DNA of 64,000 bases, taken from positions 19,345,802 to 19,409,801 of the forward strand of contig NC_080041.1 in NCBI RefSeq assembly GCF_012489685.1. Reading direction: 5' to 3'. The translations under genes were made by a program, and so were the position numbers. This DNA is from Lotus japonicus (taxonomy: Eukaryota; Streptophyta; Magnoliopsida; Fabales; Fabaceae). Under the pieces are notes generated by a model. The model was not told the origin of the DNA and did not search any database. It saw only the letters and a list, made by a program, of their open reading frames with translations. Within the stretch, counting starts at the first letter, position 1; each line of letters opens with the position of its first letter. Positions 43,163 through 53,700 of this stretch are shown here, one piece after another.

Positions 43163-45327
43163 CCCCGGGGATCAAGATTTTCATCCGAAGCTTCGATTTC
43201 ATAACATCTATGACCAACCAACGCACTCTTCTTGCCGTACAAGTTAAGGCAATTATTGTAACACTCCCTCGCCATCTTCTGGTCCACTTTCAGCTTTCCC
43301 ACCTTTCCACTGCTTAGCGGATACTTGACCGCCAAGTGGGCTGTCGAAATTACAGCACAAAGGCGATTCAACGTATTTCGCCCAATGATGACATTGTAGG
43401 ATGCTACCACCTGGAGAACCAGATACCTTACCTTCAAAACCCTAGCACACTCGTCTTCCCCAAATATTGTGTCTAGATCAATGTATCCCCGCACCATTAC
43501 TTGCTCCCCCGCGAAACCTACCAAGGTTCCCGCGTATGGAGTTAGATCATTGTCAGTTAGTCCCAACTTGTCAAATGCATCACCATAGATAATATCAGCC
43601 GAACTACCCTGATCCAGGAGTACCCTTCTAATGTTGAAACTGTTCATCCTTAACTGCACCACAATCGGGTCGTCCTTATGAGGCTTTATCCCCTCAAAGT
43701 CCGCCATCGAGATTGTTATCTCAGGGTGTACGAATCCAAAAGCGACCTCATGAACGGAATTTACGGCACGAACATGGCGTTTACGCGCCGCGTGAGTGTC
43801 GCCACTGCCGCCAAACCCCCCGGCGATGGTGTTGATGGTCCCGACGGGCGGTCCTGAGTGTCGAGCGAACGTGTCATCAGCCCCTTTTGTGGCGATAGCC
43901 GCTGATTCTTGCTTTTTCTTGCCCTTAGTGTCCGCTCCCTCCTCCTCCCGCTTGTGCGCTTTGTTTTGATCGCCTCCATTGCGCCACTGGCCTTGACGAT
44001 TTCCTTGATATCCCGCCCGAATCAACTTGTCAATCTCCCGCTGCAAAGTCCGACAGTCATCCGTATCATGCCCGGCGGACCGGTGGAACTCGCACCACTT
44101 CTTGGGATTGGCGTCCCGTGGCTGATACTTTGGGGCCTCCGGCTCATCCACTAGATTTGCGTCGCTTGCCCCTCGGAGCGTATCCGATACATCTGTGTTC
44201 ATCACCATATCAGTTTCCTCCCGCTGGCGATGAGACTTAGATTGCCAAGGCCGACGTTGTTCATAATCATCGCGCCGTGGATACAACTGTTCCTTGGTCG
44301 GTTTGAATACCGACTTCCCCTTACCCGGCCTCTGCTGTTTGCCATCCCCCTTATCTTCGCCGCTCCTATCTTTTTTCACGCGCTTGGGCGACGTGTCGCC
44401 CTTTTCCAACTTCGCGCGCTTTCTTTTGAAAGCGTCGTCCTCCTCGTCGAGAATATAAGTGCTGGCACGAGCACGCATCTCTCCCATCGTGCGCGCCGGC
44501 TTACGTGTCAATTTGCTGTTCAACCCTCCCGGCAGCAAACCGTTTTTAAATGCTAAAGCACAAGCTCGAGGCTCCTCGTCCTCTACCTTTACCGACGCCG
44601 CGCTATACCTTGCCATGTACTCTTTCAGTGACTCCCCCTCCTGCTGGCGAATATTGTATAGGTCATTGATTGTCACCGGCTGATTCTTATTTGCCGAGAA
44701 TTGCACTAGAAACTTGGATGAGAAGTCTCTGAAATTTGAAATCGATCCACGCGGCAAAGTTGTGAACCACGCCATCGCCGTCGATTTGAACGTCGATGGA
44801 AACATCCTGCACTTCACCGCATCTGACGCCGCAATTATCACCATCTTCGTATTAAAATACAGAAGATGATCTTTCGGATCGGAATCTCCGCTGTAAGAAT
44901 CCAGAACTAACGTTTTCATGTTATCCGGAATCGCCACATTCTCAACATCTTCCGAGAACGGACGGAACTCAGCCACGGAGTCTGCTTCCCTGCTTCCATC
45001 ATCTCGCTGCTCGCGACGGTAGAAATCTAACTGAGCCTGTAGATGCTCATTCCGCTGCTGGATGTTGCCAATACTTCGCATCAAATGGCGCCATTGCTCC
45101 TGTGTCACCGCCGGCTGTTGTTCCGGAGCAGGTGAATTCTCTGGTGAGCGCTCCAGAGATCCTACCTGTGAAGGCGATGGAGGAGGTGGTGGTGATGGAA
45201 GAGGAGAAGGCGACTGTACTCCTGTCGTTCGTACCGGAGAATCCAGGTCCACACGATGAGGCCGCCGAGGCGGCGAAATCCGCTGTCGCATTGGTGAATG
45301 ATGCTGCCTCCTGCGTCGAGTCTCCAT
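43163..45327 (-). CDS. retrotransposon D: gag-protease, interrupted at its end
   Basis: From ATG 45327 (METRRRRQHHSP) the frame encodes a Pro/Arg-rich N-terminus and the Gag core (VKCRMFPSTFKSTAMAWF, ESLKEYMARYSAAS). A very basic linker, the zinc-knuckle-like WCEFHRSAGHDTDDC and an aspartic protease with its active site RRVLLDQGSSADIIYG follow. In a normal element it would read on into RT. Here it runs at 43163 into a 22-bp filler and the inverted LTR and stops at 43120. The Gag and protease motifs are intact, so particle protein could still be made if it is transcribed. The start at 45375 is possible but lies in the leader. Confidence 0.88.
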
Positions 45328-45470
45328 CCAAACCAGAAACGATGCAAACTCGATCGGAAAACCAACACTAGTCACAGAATCAAAATCGGAAAACCAGAGA
45401 ATTGCCTAATCACAATCAGAGGTAACTTCATGCACAATCAATCCACGTGAATGGGAGTAGAAAGTTTACA

Positions 45471-45491
45471 GTCCCCACAGACGGCGGCAAA
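45471..45491 (-). other. primer binding site of element D
   Basis: Read on the minus strand, TTTGCCGCCGTCTGTGGGGAC directly follows the LTR end CCCAGAACA. It is nearly the same as the sites of elements B and C. One base in the GGCGCC core differs (GCCGCC), which could weaken priming. Confidence 0.75.
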
Positions 45492-45771
45492 TGTTCTGGG
45501 AATGAACATTGAAGAGAGGCATAGTACCTAGGGGTAGAGGGATTGTGCCAAGAGAGAGTGAGAATGAGAGAGAGTGCTGAATTTCAAGTGTTATTTCATC
45601 AAATGAGCCAAAAGTCCCTTCCAATTGATAACTACCTCCTATTTATAGAGCTTGGGTACTACCTATTGGGCCAATTGGGCCTCCGAGGTCAAGGCCCAAC
45701 TGAAGGCCAGGGCCCCGCCTCAGGGCGGGATACATGCTGGGCGTTGCCCCTCTAGGGGCTCGCCCAGTCCA
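45492..45771 (-). mobile_element. 5' LTR of element D, truncated
   Basis: The sequence matches 33710-33990 nearly base for base, then stops after GCTCGCCCAGTCCA and passes into AT-rich unrelated DNA. Roughly two thirds of the LTR (the upstream part) is missing, although the promoter (GCTCTATAAATAGG on the minus strand) and start region remain. Confidence 0.85.
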
Positions 45772-46218
45772 GTATCAAATGAGCCGATGAATAAAAGATA
45801 CATATAATTTTTTGAAAATTAATTTTCTAAACTTTCTTTTTCAAAATAGTGATTATTCTATTAAATTTTATTTTTTACATTTTTATAAATAAGTCTATGT
45901 TTTAAAATTAACAAAATTACATTTTTATCAATTAGCCTATTTTAATATTTTTCAAGGCAACCTATTTTAATAAAAACTATATAGTTCACGAATTGGTTTT
46001 AACTTTGTACTGGAAAGTAATAAACAATAGTAATTAGTTAAATTAAAAAATATTATTAAAAATATTATTCTTACAAATGTGCTTTATATTTAAATTTCAA
46101 ATTATTATATAATTACAGAAATAATTTTAAATAATATAAAATGATAATATGAAATTAATCTATATTTATTATTAACATATCAATATTTATGAGTGAATAG
46201 TTTATCCAACCGAAGGAG
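45772..46218. other. AT-rich spacer
   Basis: Very AT-rich, no gene. It may include intron or flanking DNA of the MULE/OTU-like fragment that follows. Confidence 0.35.
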
Positions 46219-46819
46219 TTGTGGGAAGAAGTCAGCGACGCATGGAGTAATGTCATGTATTCGACTTCCGCGAAGGAGTTTAGTGCTAATATGGACTTCT
46301 TGCGTTCACTATGTGGGGAAAAATCTAAGTTAATGCAATACATCAACACTACTTGGTTGCCGTATAAGAACAAATTTGTGAGGTACCTCATTGACCGTTA
46401 CATGTATATGGGGAACACAACAACAAACAAGTACATTCTTATCCACTCAAACTTGATTCAAACAAATGTGCTAGAACCCTTGCATCTTGGTCCAAAGGAG
46501 ATTGCAATAGAGGAGAAGTGGTTAAGCATGTCGTATATAGGCCATATTGTTGCTAAAATGTATCAGATTGTGTTCGTGACCTTGTCGATTAAGGGGTGCT
46601 CCACCTTCTTTCCTCTCACCGATCTAGTGCCACATCCGTCAGACCACAAAATTATCGATTTACTACTTGTCAAGAACAACCACTGGGTGAAGGTACTTAT
46701 CTTTTACTTTGAATACACATTATAGTTCATTATAAGAGATCATTTAACAACAATATAAATCAACATCTTGCAGGCGCACATGTCAAGTGATTTTCCTATG
46801 CCAATGACTAATCTCTCTA
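46219..46819 (+). pseudogene. fragment of a MULE/FAR1-like transposase with OTU-like end
   Basis: The first part (LWEEVSDAWSNVMYSTSAKE then WLPYKNKFVRYLIDRYMYMG and NTTTNK) matches the C-terminal part of MULE/FAR1-type transposases in plants (the ...W..YKEKFV..W.....H.GNTTSNR pattern). The second (EKWLSMSYIGHIVAKMY, STFFPLTDLVPHPSDHKII and NNHWVKV) resembles an OTU-like domain. A GT/AG intron fits at about 46692-46773, with AHMSSDFPMPMTNLS after it. The LTR fragment of element C cuts the gene off at about 46820. The 5' part is absent, so this is a dead gene fragment. Confidence 0.6.
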
Positions 46820-46885
46820 GATTCTCGCATCACGATCCTTTCACTATAGGTATTGTACGTCATCTCTATGTTCTTGGATAGAACA
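46820..46885 (+). mobile_element. 5' LTR of element C, only the last 66 bp
   Basis: ATTCTCGCATCACGA to GGATAGAACA matches the end of the 3' LTR at 58351-58415. Upstream sequence belongs to the MULE/OTU-like fragment, so the rest of the LTR has been deleted. Confidence 0.8.
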
Positions 46886-46906
46886 TTTGGCGCCGTCTGC
46901 GGGGAA
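46886..46906 (+). other. primer binding site of element C
   Basis: TTTGGCGCCGTCTGCGGGGAA follows the LTR end directly, as in elements B and D. Confidence 0.75.
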
Positions 46907-47028
46907 CGACAGATTTCGATTCCCGGACTACGTGGATTGTGATTTGGTCGAGAGAAATCTGATTTTCTGTGCAATTTTACTTCGATTTTTGGATTTCCGG
47001 TTAAACTCTAGTCATCTAACGAAGCTTG

Positions 47029-48975
47029 ATGGAGTCACGTCGCCGACGGCGCAACGAGGAGCTGGAGCAGAGGCACGGTTCTCCACCGCGTCGCGTAAGA
47101 AGGAGGTTGCGCCGCGAAGAGGCGCACCGTGCACGAGGTGGCGACGTAAGAAAGCAAAACGATTGTTTATAGGAGGAATTAGAGCATTATCGCCTTAAGG
47201 AGTGGGGTGAAGAAGTGAGAGAAGTCGAGGCCGTCGCGAAGTTCGAGCTGTTCTCAGCGGTGGTGAGAGAGGTGGCCATACCGGATGACATGAGGAGCTT
47301 TGTGTGGGAAGCGTACAACGGACAAACTGATTCAAAGGATCATTTGCTTTATTTCAATACGAAGATGACAATAAGCGCAGCTTCCGACGCGGTGAAGTGC
47401 AGGATGTTCCCATCTACTTTTAAGGGCGCTGCGATGGCTTGGTTTATGACTTTGCCACCGGGATCCATAGCAAAGTTCCACGACTTCTCGTCGCAATTCC
47501 TTGTTCAGTTCTCGGCAAGCAAGATCGAGTAGGTTACAATTGAGGATCAGAATGACGTTCGACAGATGGAGCGAGAAACTTTGAAGCAATACGTGAAGCG
47601 GTACAGTGATGCGTCCGTGAAAATCGAGGAGTCGGAGCCTCAGGCATGCGTGCGCTTTCAAGAATGGATTGCTGCCGGGAAAGCTTAACAGCAAGCTGAG
47701 TCGGAAACCAGCGCACTCGATGACAGAGGCTTGCGCCCGGGCGAGTGCCTACATCCTAGAAGAGGAGGACGGCGCATTCAAGCGAAAACGTGTGAAGGCA
47801 GAAATGATAAGCGGCCGAAGGAATGTGTCGCTGGCGGGAAAACGAGCACGAAGAAAGGAAGCAAATACTACGTGAAAGGACAAGGAGGTCGTGCAATTTG
47901 TCGAGAAATTCGAAGGGAAGCAACCTTGTTTGAAAAAGGAAGACATTGAACGTCTACGCCCGCGGCGGACAACCGGTCCTCGCCGGCATGGGAGGCCAAA
48001 GAGGTGCTCGAACGAAGAATTGGCAAAGTTGCTCCAAGAGGTGGAGGTGACGCAAGCAATTGAGGATGGAAAAAACGGAATTGATTCGTGGCGAGGGGTG
48101 GAAGGCCGGACAAAGTGGTGCGAATATCACCACTTGGAAGGCCACAACACCAGTGACTGTTTCACGTTGAAAGGCAAAGTCGGAAGACTGATCAGAGCAA
48201 GGCGATCACGAGCAACAGACCGCGAATCAGACAAGGACCAACAGGGTGGCCGTCAGCGAGCGCCGGTAACAGGCAAGAAGAGGACGAAGTTGGAAAGGAA
48301 GAAATGAGCTGAAGAAACTTTCAACAGCAAGGTCAAGTCATCAGTTGAAACGATCAACACAATCGCAGGGGGCTTCGGCGAGGGCGGCAACACGTCGACG
48401 GCGAGACGAAAGCATGAGAAGGCAGTAGCATCAGTACAAGAGTATCCGGCCCCATTTGGTTGTCAACACCCAGATATAGTGATATCGTCGGCAGATTTTG
48501 AGGGGATTGGGACACACAAAGACGATCCAGTGGTGGTAATGGTAAGAATCAATGGCTTTAATGTGCAGAGAGTGCTTTTGGACCAGGGCAATTTCGCGGA
48601 TATCATTTACGGAGATGAATTTGGGATTAACGGACAAGGATTTGAAGACGTACACAAGGACCCTGGTAGGTTTCTCGGGGAAGCAGGTCCGGGTGCGCGG
48701 CTGCGTGGAATTGTTTACGGTCTTTAGGGTTGGTGAAGACGCTAAGCTTCTGCGTGTAAGGTATTTGGTCTTGCAGGTTGTGGCAGCATACAATGTCATC
48801 ATAGGATGGAACACGTTGAATCGCCTCTGCGCAGTGATATCAACGGCTCACCTGGCGGTAAAGTACCCACTGATTTGCGGTAACGTAGGGAAAATCGCAG
48901 TAGATCAGCGGGGGGCGAGGGAATGCTACAGCAACTGCCTTAGTTTGTATGGTAAGAAAGGAGCTAATGATGGGC
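47029..48975 (+). pseudogene. retrotransposon C: decayed gag-protease
   Basis: ATG 47029 (MESRRRRRNEELEQ) opens a gag with the core VKCRMFPSTFKGAAMAWF, the zinc-knuckle-like WCEYHHLEGHNTSDC and a protease site read as LLDQGNFADIIYG (GSS changed to GNF). It is broken by TAG at 47170-47172 (Gln in relatives) and TAG at 47530-47532. It also has a 2-base deletion near 47655, TGA at 48305-48307 (Arg in relatives) and a small insertion near 48620. After LYGKKGANDGH the sequence jumps straight to the downstream spacer, so the whole of RT, RNase H and integrase is deleted. Confidence 0.85.
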
Positions 48976-49300
48976 ACCCGTTGGCGACGTGTGCGGATAA
49001 GCTGGGGATCGCTCCGGAAAGTCCGGCACTGACTGTAGCCACCCGTTGGCGACGTGTGCGGATAAGCTTCTTATCCCAAGAACCTCCCTGAAATATGGGC
49101 GAGTTAAGTCTCCCCGAAACGCAGGCGAGCATTTTTAACTAGGCCAAGCCTTGGGCAACCCACATGGTCATTGGGTCCCGAGCAACCATAAGTCCCCGCC
49201 TAATAAGGCTGGTAGGGCCACACCTAATCTTACGGGAAAAGCGTGTGAACAAAGCCTCAGTCAAAGACTGAGCAAAAGTCCTAGTTATACCCAGCACACT
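48976..49300 (+). repeat. retrotransposon C: conserved non-coding spacer
   Basis: Nearly identical to the spacer of element A. A 28-bp unit (CACCCGTTGGCGACGTGTGC...) occurs twice here (from 48977 and from 49039). It joins the protease end directly, which marks the pol deletion. Confidence 0.75.
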
Positions 49301-49600
49301 CTCAAGGTTATTCACGCGAAACTCAGATTCAAGCACTGAAGACATGTATGAAATAGCGACGTAACGCAAGGCGAGACACGTAACGGGTCGCTAGACTCGC
49401 TCATTCATTCATTTATTTGTTCACTATGTATTTTCTCATTCATTCATTAAATCATGCAGTCATAAAGAAAAAATATTTTATTCATTAAAACCAATTGAGT
49501 ACACTTAAAATGGAGGATTCATCCTCATTACATGATACCGATCTAGCAATGCTGCTAGTTGCCTATCTAAGATACACCTCTGAAATATCAGCTGCGCCAT
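49301..49600. other. element C spacer without a gene
   Basis: Contains ATTCATTCATT-type short repeats near 49400-49450. No gene is seen. Confidence 0.3.
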
Positions 49601-49601
49601 C

Positions 49602-49904
49602 TCATTTTGGCACTCTTCCTTTCGCTCCTCTGTGTCGTCTTCTCGGAGCTCCAGTTCCCATTCCCATCTCATTCTGGCACTCTTCCTTTCGCTCCTCTTG
49701 GAAGAGCTCGCCTAGCTCCTCCACGTATTCCAGAAAGATGCGAATTGCCGCACCCAGAACCAGATTCAGCTCCATTGCCAACAACCGACAGACTAGCTGA
49801 CGGATGTGGCCTACTGTCGTCCTCCGGTAGTATAATGCGGCATACAGGTTCTGCTCGAAAGCTCTTTCTCTCAATTCGTTCAGAGCTCTCTCATAGTTTG
49901 CCAT
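49602..49904 (-). CDS. retrotransposon C: small antisense ORF, 100 aa
   Basis: From ATG 49904 (MANYERALNELRERAFEQN) a highly charged, helical protein of about 100 residues runs antisense to gag-pol, 3' of the main aORF. Its end (QEERKEECQNEMGMGTG) overlaps a 66-bp tandem duplication on the + strand (CTCATT-TGGCACTCTTCC near 49602 and 49668). I do not recognise a family. It could be a second antisense gene or a captured fragment. No counterpart was seen in D. Confidence 0.35.
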   Translation of the reverse strand: MANYERALNELRERAFEQNLYAALYYRRTTVGHIRQLVCRLLAMELNLVLGAAIRIFLEYVEELGELFQEERKEECQNEMGMGTGAPRRRHRGAKGRVPK

Positions 49905-50398
49905 GGTTGATTCTTTTCGAGTTTGTTCCTCTCCCTCAGATAGGCTTGCTATTTATATTTATGGAACGCTTGCTAGCATTTAATTTTGAAATATCGTCCC
50001 GAGACTCCGTTACCAAGATCATCTTTGAATGTCTTAAATTCACTTGGCCGGTGGTAAACGATGATCCTCTGTTGGGATTGAGGGATGAGGGATGAGGGAA
50101 TAAAGGTCAGGAATTTGCAGACCGGTTGACCTGCACGTTCGCAGTCCAAGAGTTTCCTTAGCGTATTACATATGGGTTACACGAGCCAGATCACCAGGAC
50201 TCATGATGGGCATGGCTTAAACGGGGAGGGGCGAAGGCCCGAACTTTGTTGCGGCTGACTTACACAGTTTTAAAAAAATAAAATAAAAGTAGAGCGAAAA
50301 AAGTACGGCATGACGAAGCAAAACACAAAGGGAGCTCGGAGTTTTCATTACAAGAGGACATAAAAATAGATTGTTGTTACATTTTTGATTTAAGACTA
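49905..50398. other. element C spacer without a gene
   Basis: No recognised gene. It should hold the promoter of the small antisense ORF and the 3' end of the main aORF. Confidence 0.3.
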
Positions 50399-50734
50399 TT
50401 AACGTTTTTCGTCTTGCTCTACGTCTTCTTCATTTAGGAAACGCTCGATGACGAAGCCGGGAGGATTGTCGGGACCGACCAATCCGGCGAGAGTCACCTT
50501 CTTGAACGCTCCCATCGGGTCGAGATCAATTCGGGGGTGGAGGCTTTGAACTTGGGTTTTGGCGAGGAAGAAACCGCGACCGCGCTCGAATACAGCGGCA
50601 GCAACGGCATCTGACTTCATCTTTTCTTCTAAGGCCTTCGCGTCAGACTGGGCATGAACCTTTGCTGCAGACAGAGCCTCGGTTTTCTCCGCCAGTTCAG
50701 CACGGAGAGTTTCAAGTTCCGCACCCATTGAAGA

Positions 50735-53700
50735 TGTAACACCTCGATTTCGGTGGCGTCACTTTAGTAACCAAAAAGAAATTAAAGCGGAAAAATGTGA
50801 ATATTTTTTTTCGATTTGTTTAAATAATAAAACTAAAGACTTAATGAAATAAAACTCTACAACAAAACATAAACTGACTAATGTACAATATAATTACAGC
50901 CCCCGCTGTAAGTAGCAAACCACATCACGAGTAACCTCCAGTGACGGGAAGTAACAGAAAGTAACGCCCGTAGGCAATATGTACAAACCAAAAGGAAAGG
51001 TCAAGTGTCCGCAACACAATCCCTCAAAAATGAGAATAAGTCAGCCCAAACGGCCTAAAACAAGACCCCCTAGTCCAACCAACTCTCTCTGATTTCCGTA
51101 GAGAAACCACACAAAAAGCTATCGCTCAGGAAACTACCCTGTCCCCAAATGAAACATGACGGTCAGAGCTATGACTCTACTCCTACACTGATCCTGTCTA
51201 GAGGAGCTCACACAGAAGGCGTAGTCCGCCAAAGCACACACAGAAGGCGCGAGGGTCAACTCCAAAGACTTATGTAAGTAATAAATCCAATGGTTACAGT
51301 TTAAGGAATAACTACTTAGGCTTAGTAGTTAGTGATAGCATCATAACATTGCATATCTCCCAATGAATATAAATGACAATAATAACAATTAACATGCATC
51401 AAGTAAGATTAACAAGTATCAATCACACTCGGCAACTAAGTCAGTATGCATGTTGCATGAATGAGATGTCGGTTGACAAGATGCATTCCGGAGGGATGGG
51501 CATCAACGGATCAGCCCTAACACCAGCCACAGTGGGACCAACAACAACGGTAGCCAGATCAGCAGTAAACCCGAAGGTCTGTCATTTCGGTCTGCTACTA
51601 AGAATCACCGCAGTGTTCTTACGTGGAAATCCGGGTCTTATGACCATTTTGGAATCCACCGAGGTCCGGCATCCCACCGTGTATTAACCTCTTAATGTGT
51701 GCATGAATGTAAAGTGATTAGCCAAACAACGTCTCCGACCTCACTCGACACGTCGCCACGTGTTCTAGCTAACTTATTGTCTCTAAAAGCATACCCTAAG
51801 GCAAATGTCGATTCTGCGACAAAAAACACTTAATTATAAAAACATTATCTCATGATGATTCCTCGAATCATCCGACTCATCTCCATCCGATGGTCAAAAC
51901 TGCCCAGCGAGCAAAGAGTATCAACATACTCGGAAACTACCCGTTTCCCGGCTTATCTCTCAGATAGCCCAACAACAAAACTGCTCCTCGAGCAAAAGGG
52001 TATCAACATACTCAAAACTTATTAGTTTCCTCAACACTTGGACTCGACGACACTTCTCATTTTCCAAAACTAAGATTTGAATCCTAAGCTTTCCTTCGAG
52101 ATTGTTATCATTATTTCAAGATTTAGAGGTTATTTAATGTCTTATGAATTTTCCTTGTAAAATAGTTTCCATTTAGTTTTATCGCAAATCTTATGAGTTT
52201 CAAAGATCCCATAATCTCATATAACTCCCAGAGAATGTCTCGATCCACTAAAACAATAACAAGGCCCGAATCTCCGTTCGTCCCGTCAAACTTCCCAAAA
52301 TCTCATAATAAATTTGGCATAACATGCCCGTTATCCTCACTCTGAAGCATAACAGATATATGTGTAATTGCATAGTCAAATTAGCGCAATCCAACAGTCA
52401 TGGCACAAATATCAACACATCCTAGATTAACCATGTAGCACTTAGCATATAGGGCAAATATCACACATCCTAGATTAACCATGTAGCACTTAGCATGTAA
52501 GTCAATCTCAAAAACAATCAATAGATGAATAATCATCATTGTCAGCCGAAGCCTCAGAAAACATTTTCCCAGTCAAACACAAACAAGTGCATAAAAAGTA
52601 AATCAAGTCGAATTCGTCGACACCTAAAGCATTAACTGAAGGTGCGAAAAACACTAGAAAGGGGGGGTTTGAATAGAGTTTTTCAATAAGTGGTAAACTT
52701 TTATGTCTTTTCGAAAACTCAAAGATAAGAACTAGGTGCTGAAGGATAAGAAGTAAAGCACGCAAGTATTTTATCCTGGTTCACTTGAGATAAAAGCTCA
52801 AGCTAATCCAGTCCACCTGTGAAGGTGATTTCTTCCTTCTTCTGATGAAGGCAATCCATTAAAATCAATGAGTGTTACAACTGCACTTTGCAACCTGCTA
52901 AGTGACTAACAATACACTGATTTTCTCACTAGTATCCTCCTAAGAAGCTGATCTACCTATCCTCTTAAGACTAGCTAAACACTGAATCAGCCTTGATTCA
53001 ATCCACTTAAGATCCGACCAACCTTGGTCTCTTAAGGAACTTTACAATAAGATGTAAAAGGTTTCGGGTTTACAATGAGTTCTTCTAATAAGCTGATAGT
53101 AAACTCAGATGTTTAAGAACAGTGAAGAAATAATGCTAAGAGAATTGGTTCGTATGTGTTGAATGTTTTCAGCAAAGTTTCTTAACTTCTTTCTTCAGCC
53201 TTTATATACTCCAAGACTTGTGATGTAGCCGTTGCTAGGGTTTTATCCGTTGGAGTGGCAATCTTGTAAAATCAGACTGCAAGGCTGCATGAGGTAGGTG
53301 GTGGACAGACTGTGACTTGTACGATGTTGTACTATGATAGCGACATGTCCTTTCACCAGTTGACTTGAGATCTGAAGGCTTCAGACGAACTTTGGTGAAG
53401 CTTCTGATCCTCGTCAGATTGAAGCTTGGATTCTTCTGACCTTGCAACTTCTGCTTCTGAACAAGTTCCTCAGAACTTCTGAACGTCAGAGCTAGAATAG
53501 CTTGGGTCTTCAGAACCAACTTCTTGCCGGTCTTCAGAACTTGAGTCTTCTGCTTCTGGACCGTTCCACTGGAACATCTGGTCTTCAGAACTTCTGACTT
53601 GAGTTCTTCAGAACTTCTTGAGAGCTTCCATCTTCAGAGCTTCTGAAGTATTTGCCACTGTTCAGAATGAACATGGTAGGTTAAAGAGCTCTCTTTTTAG

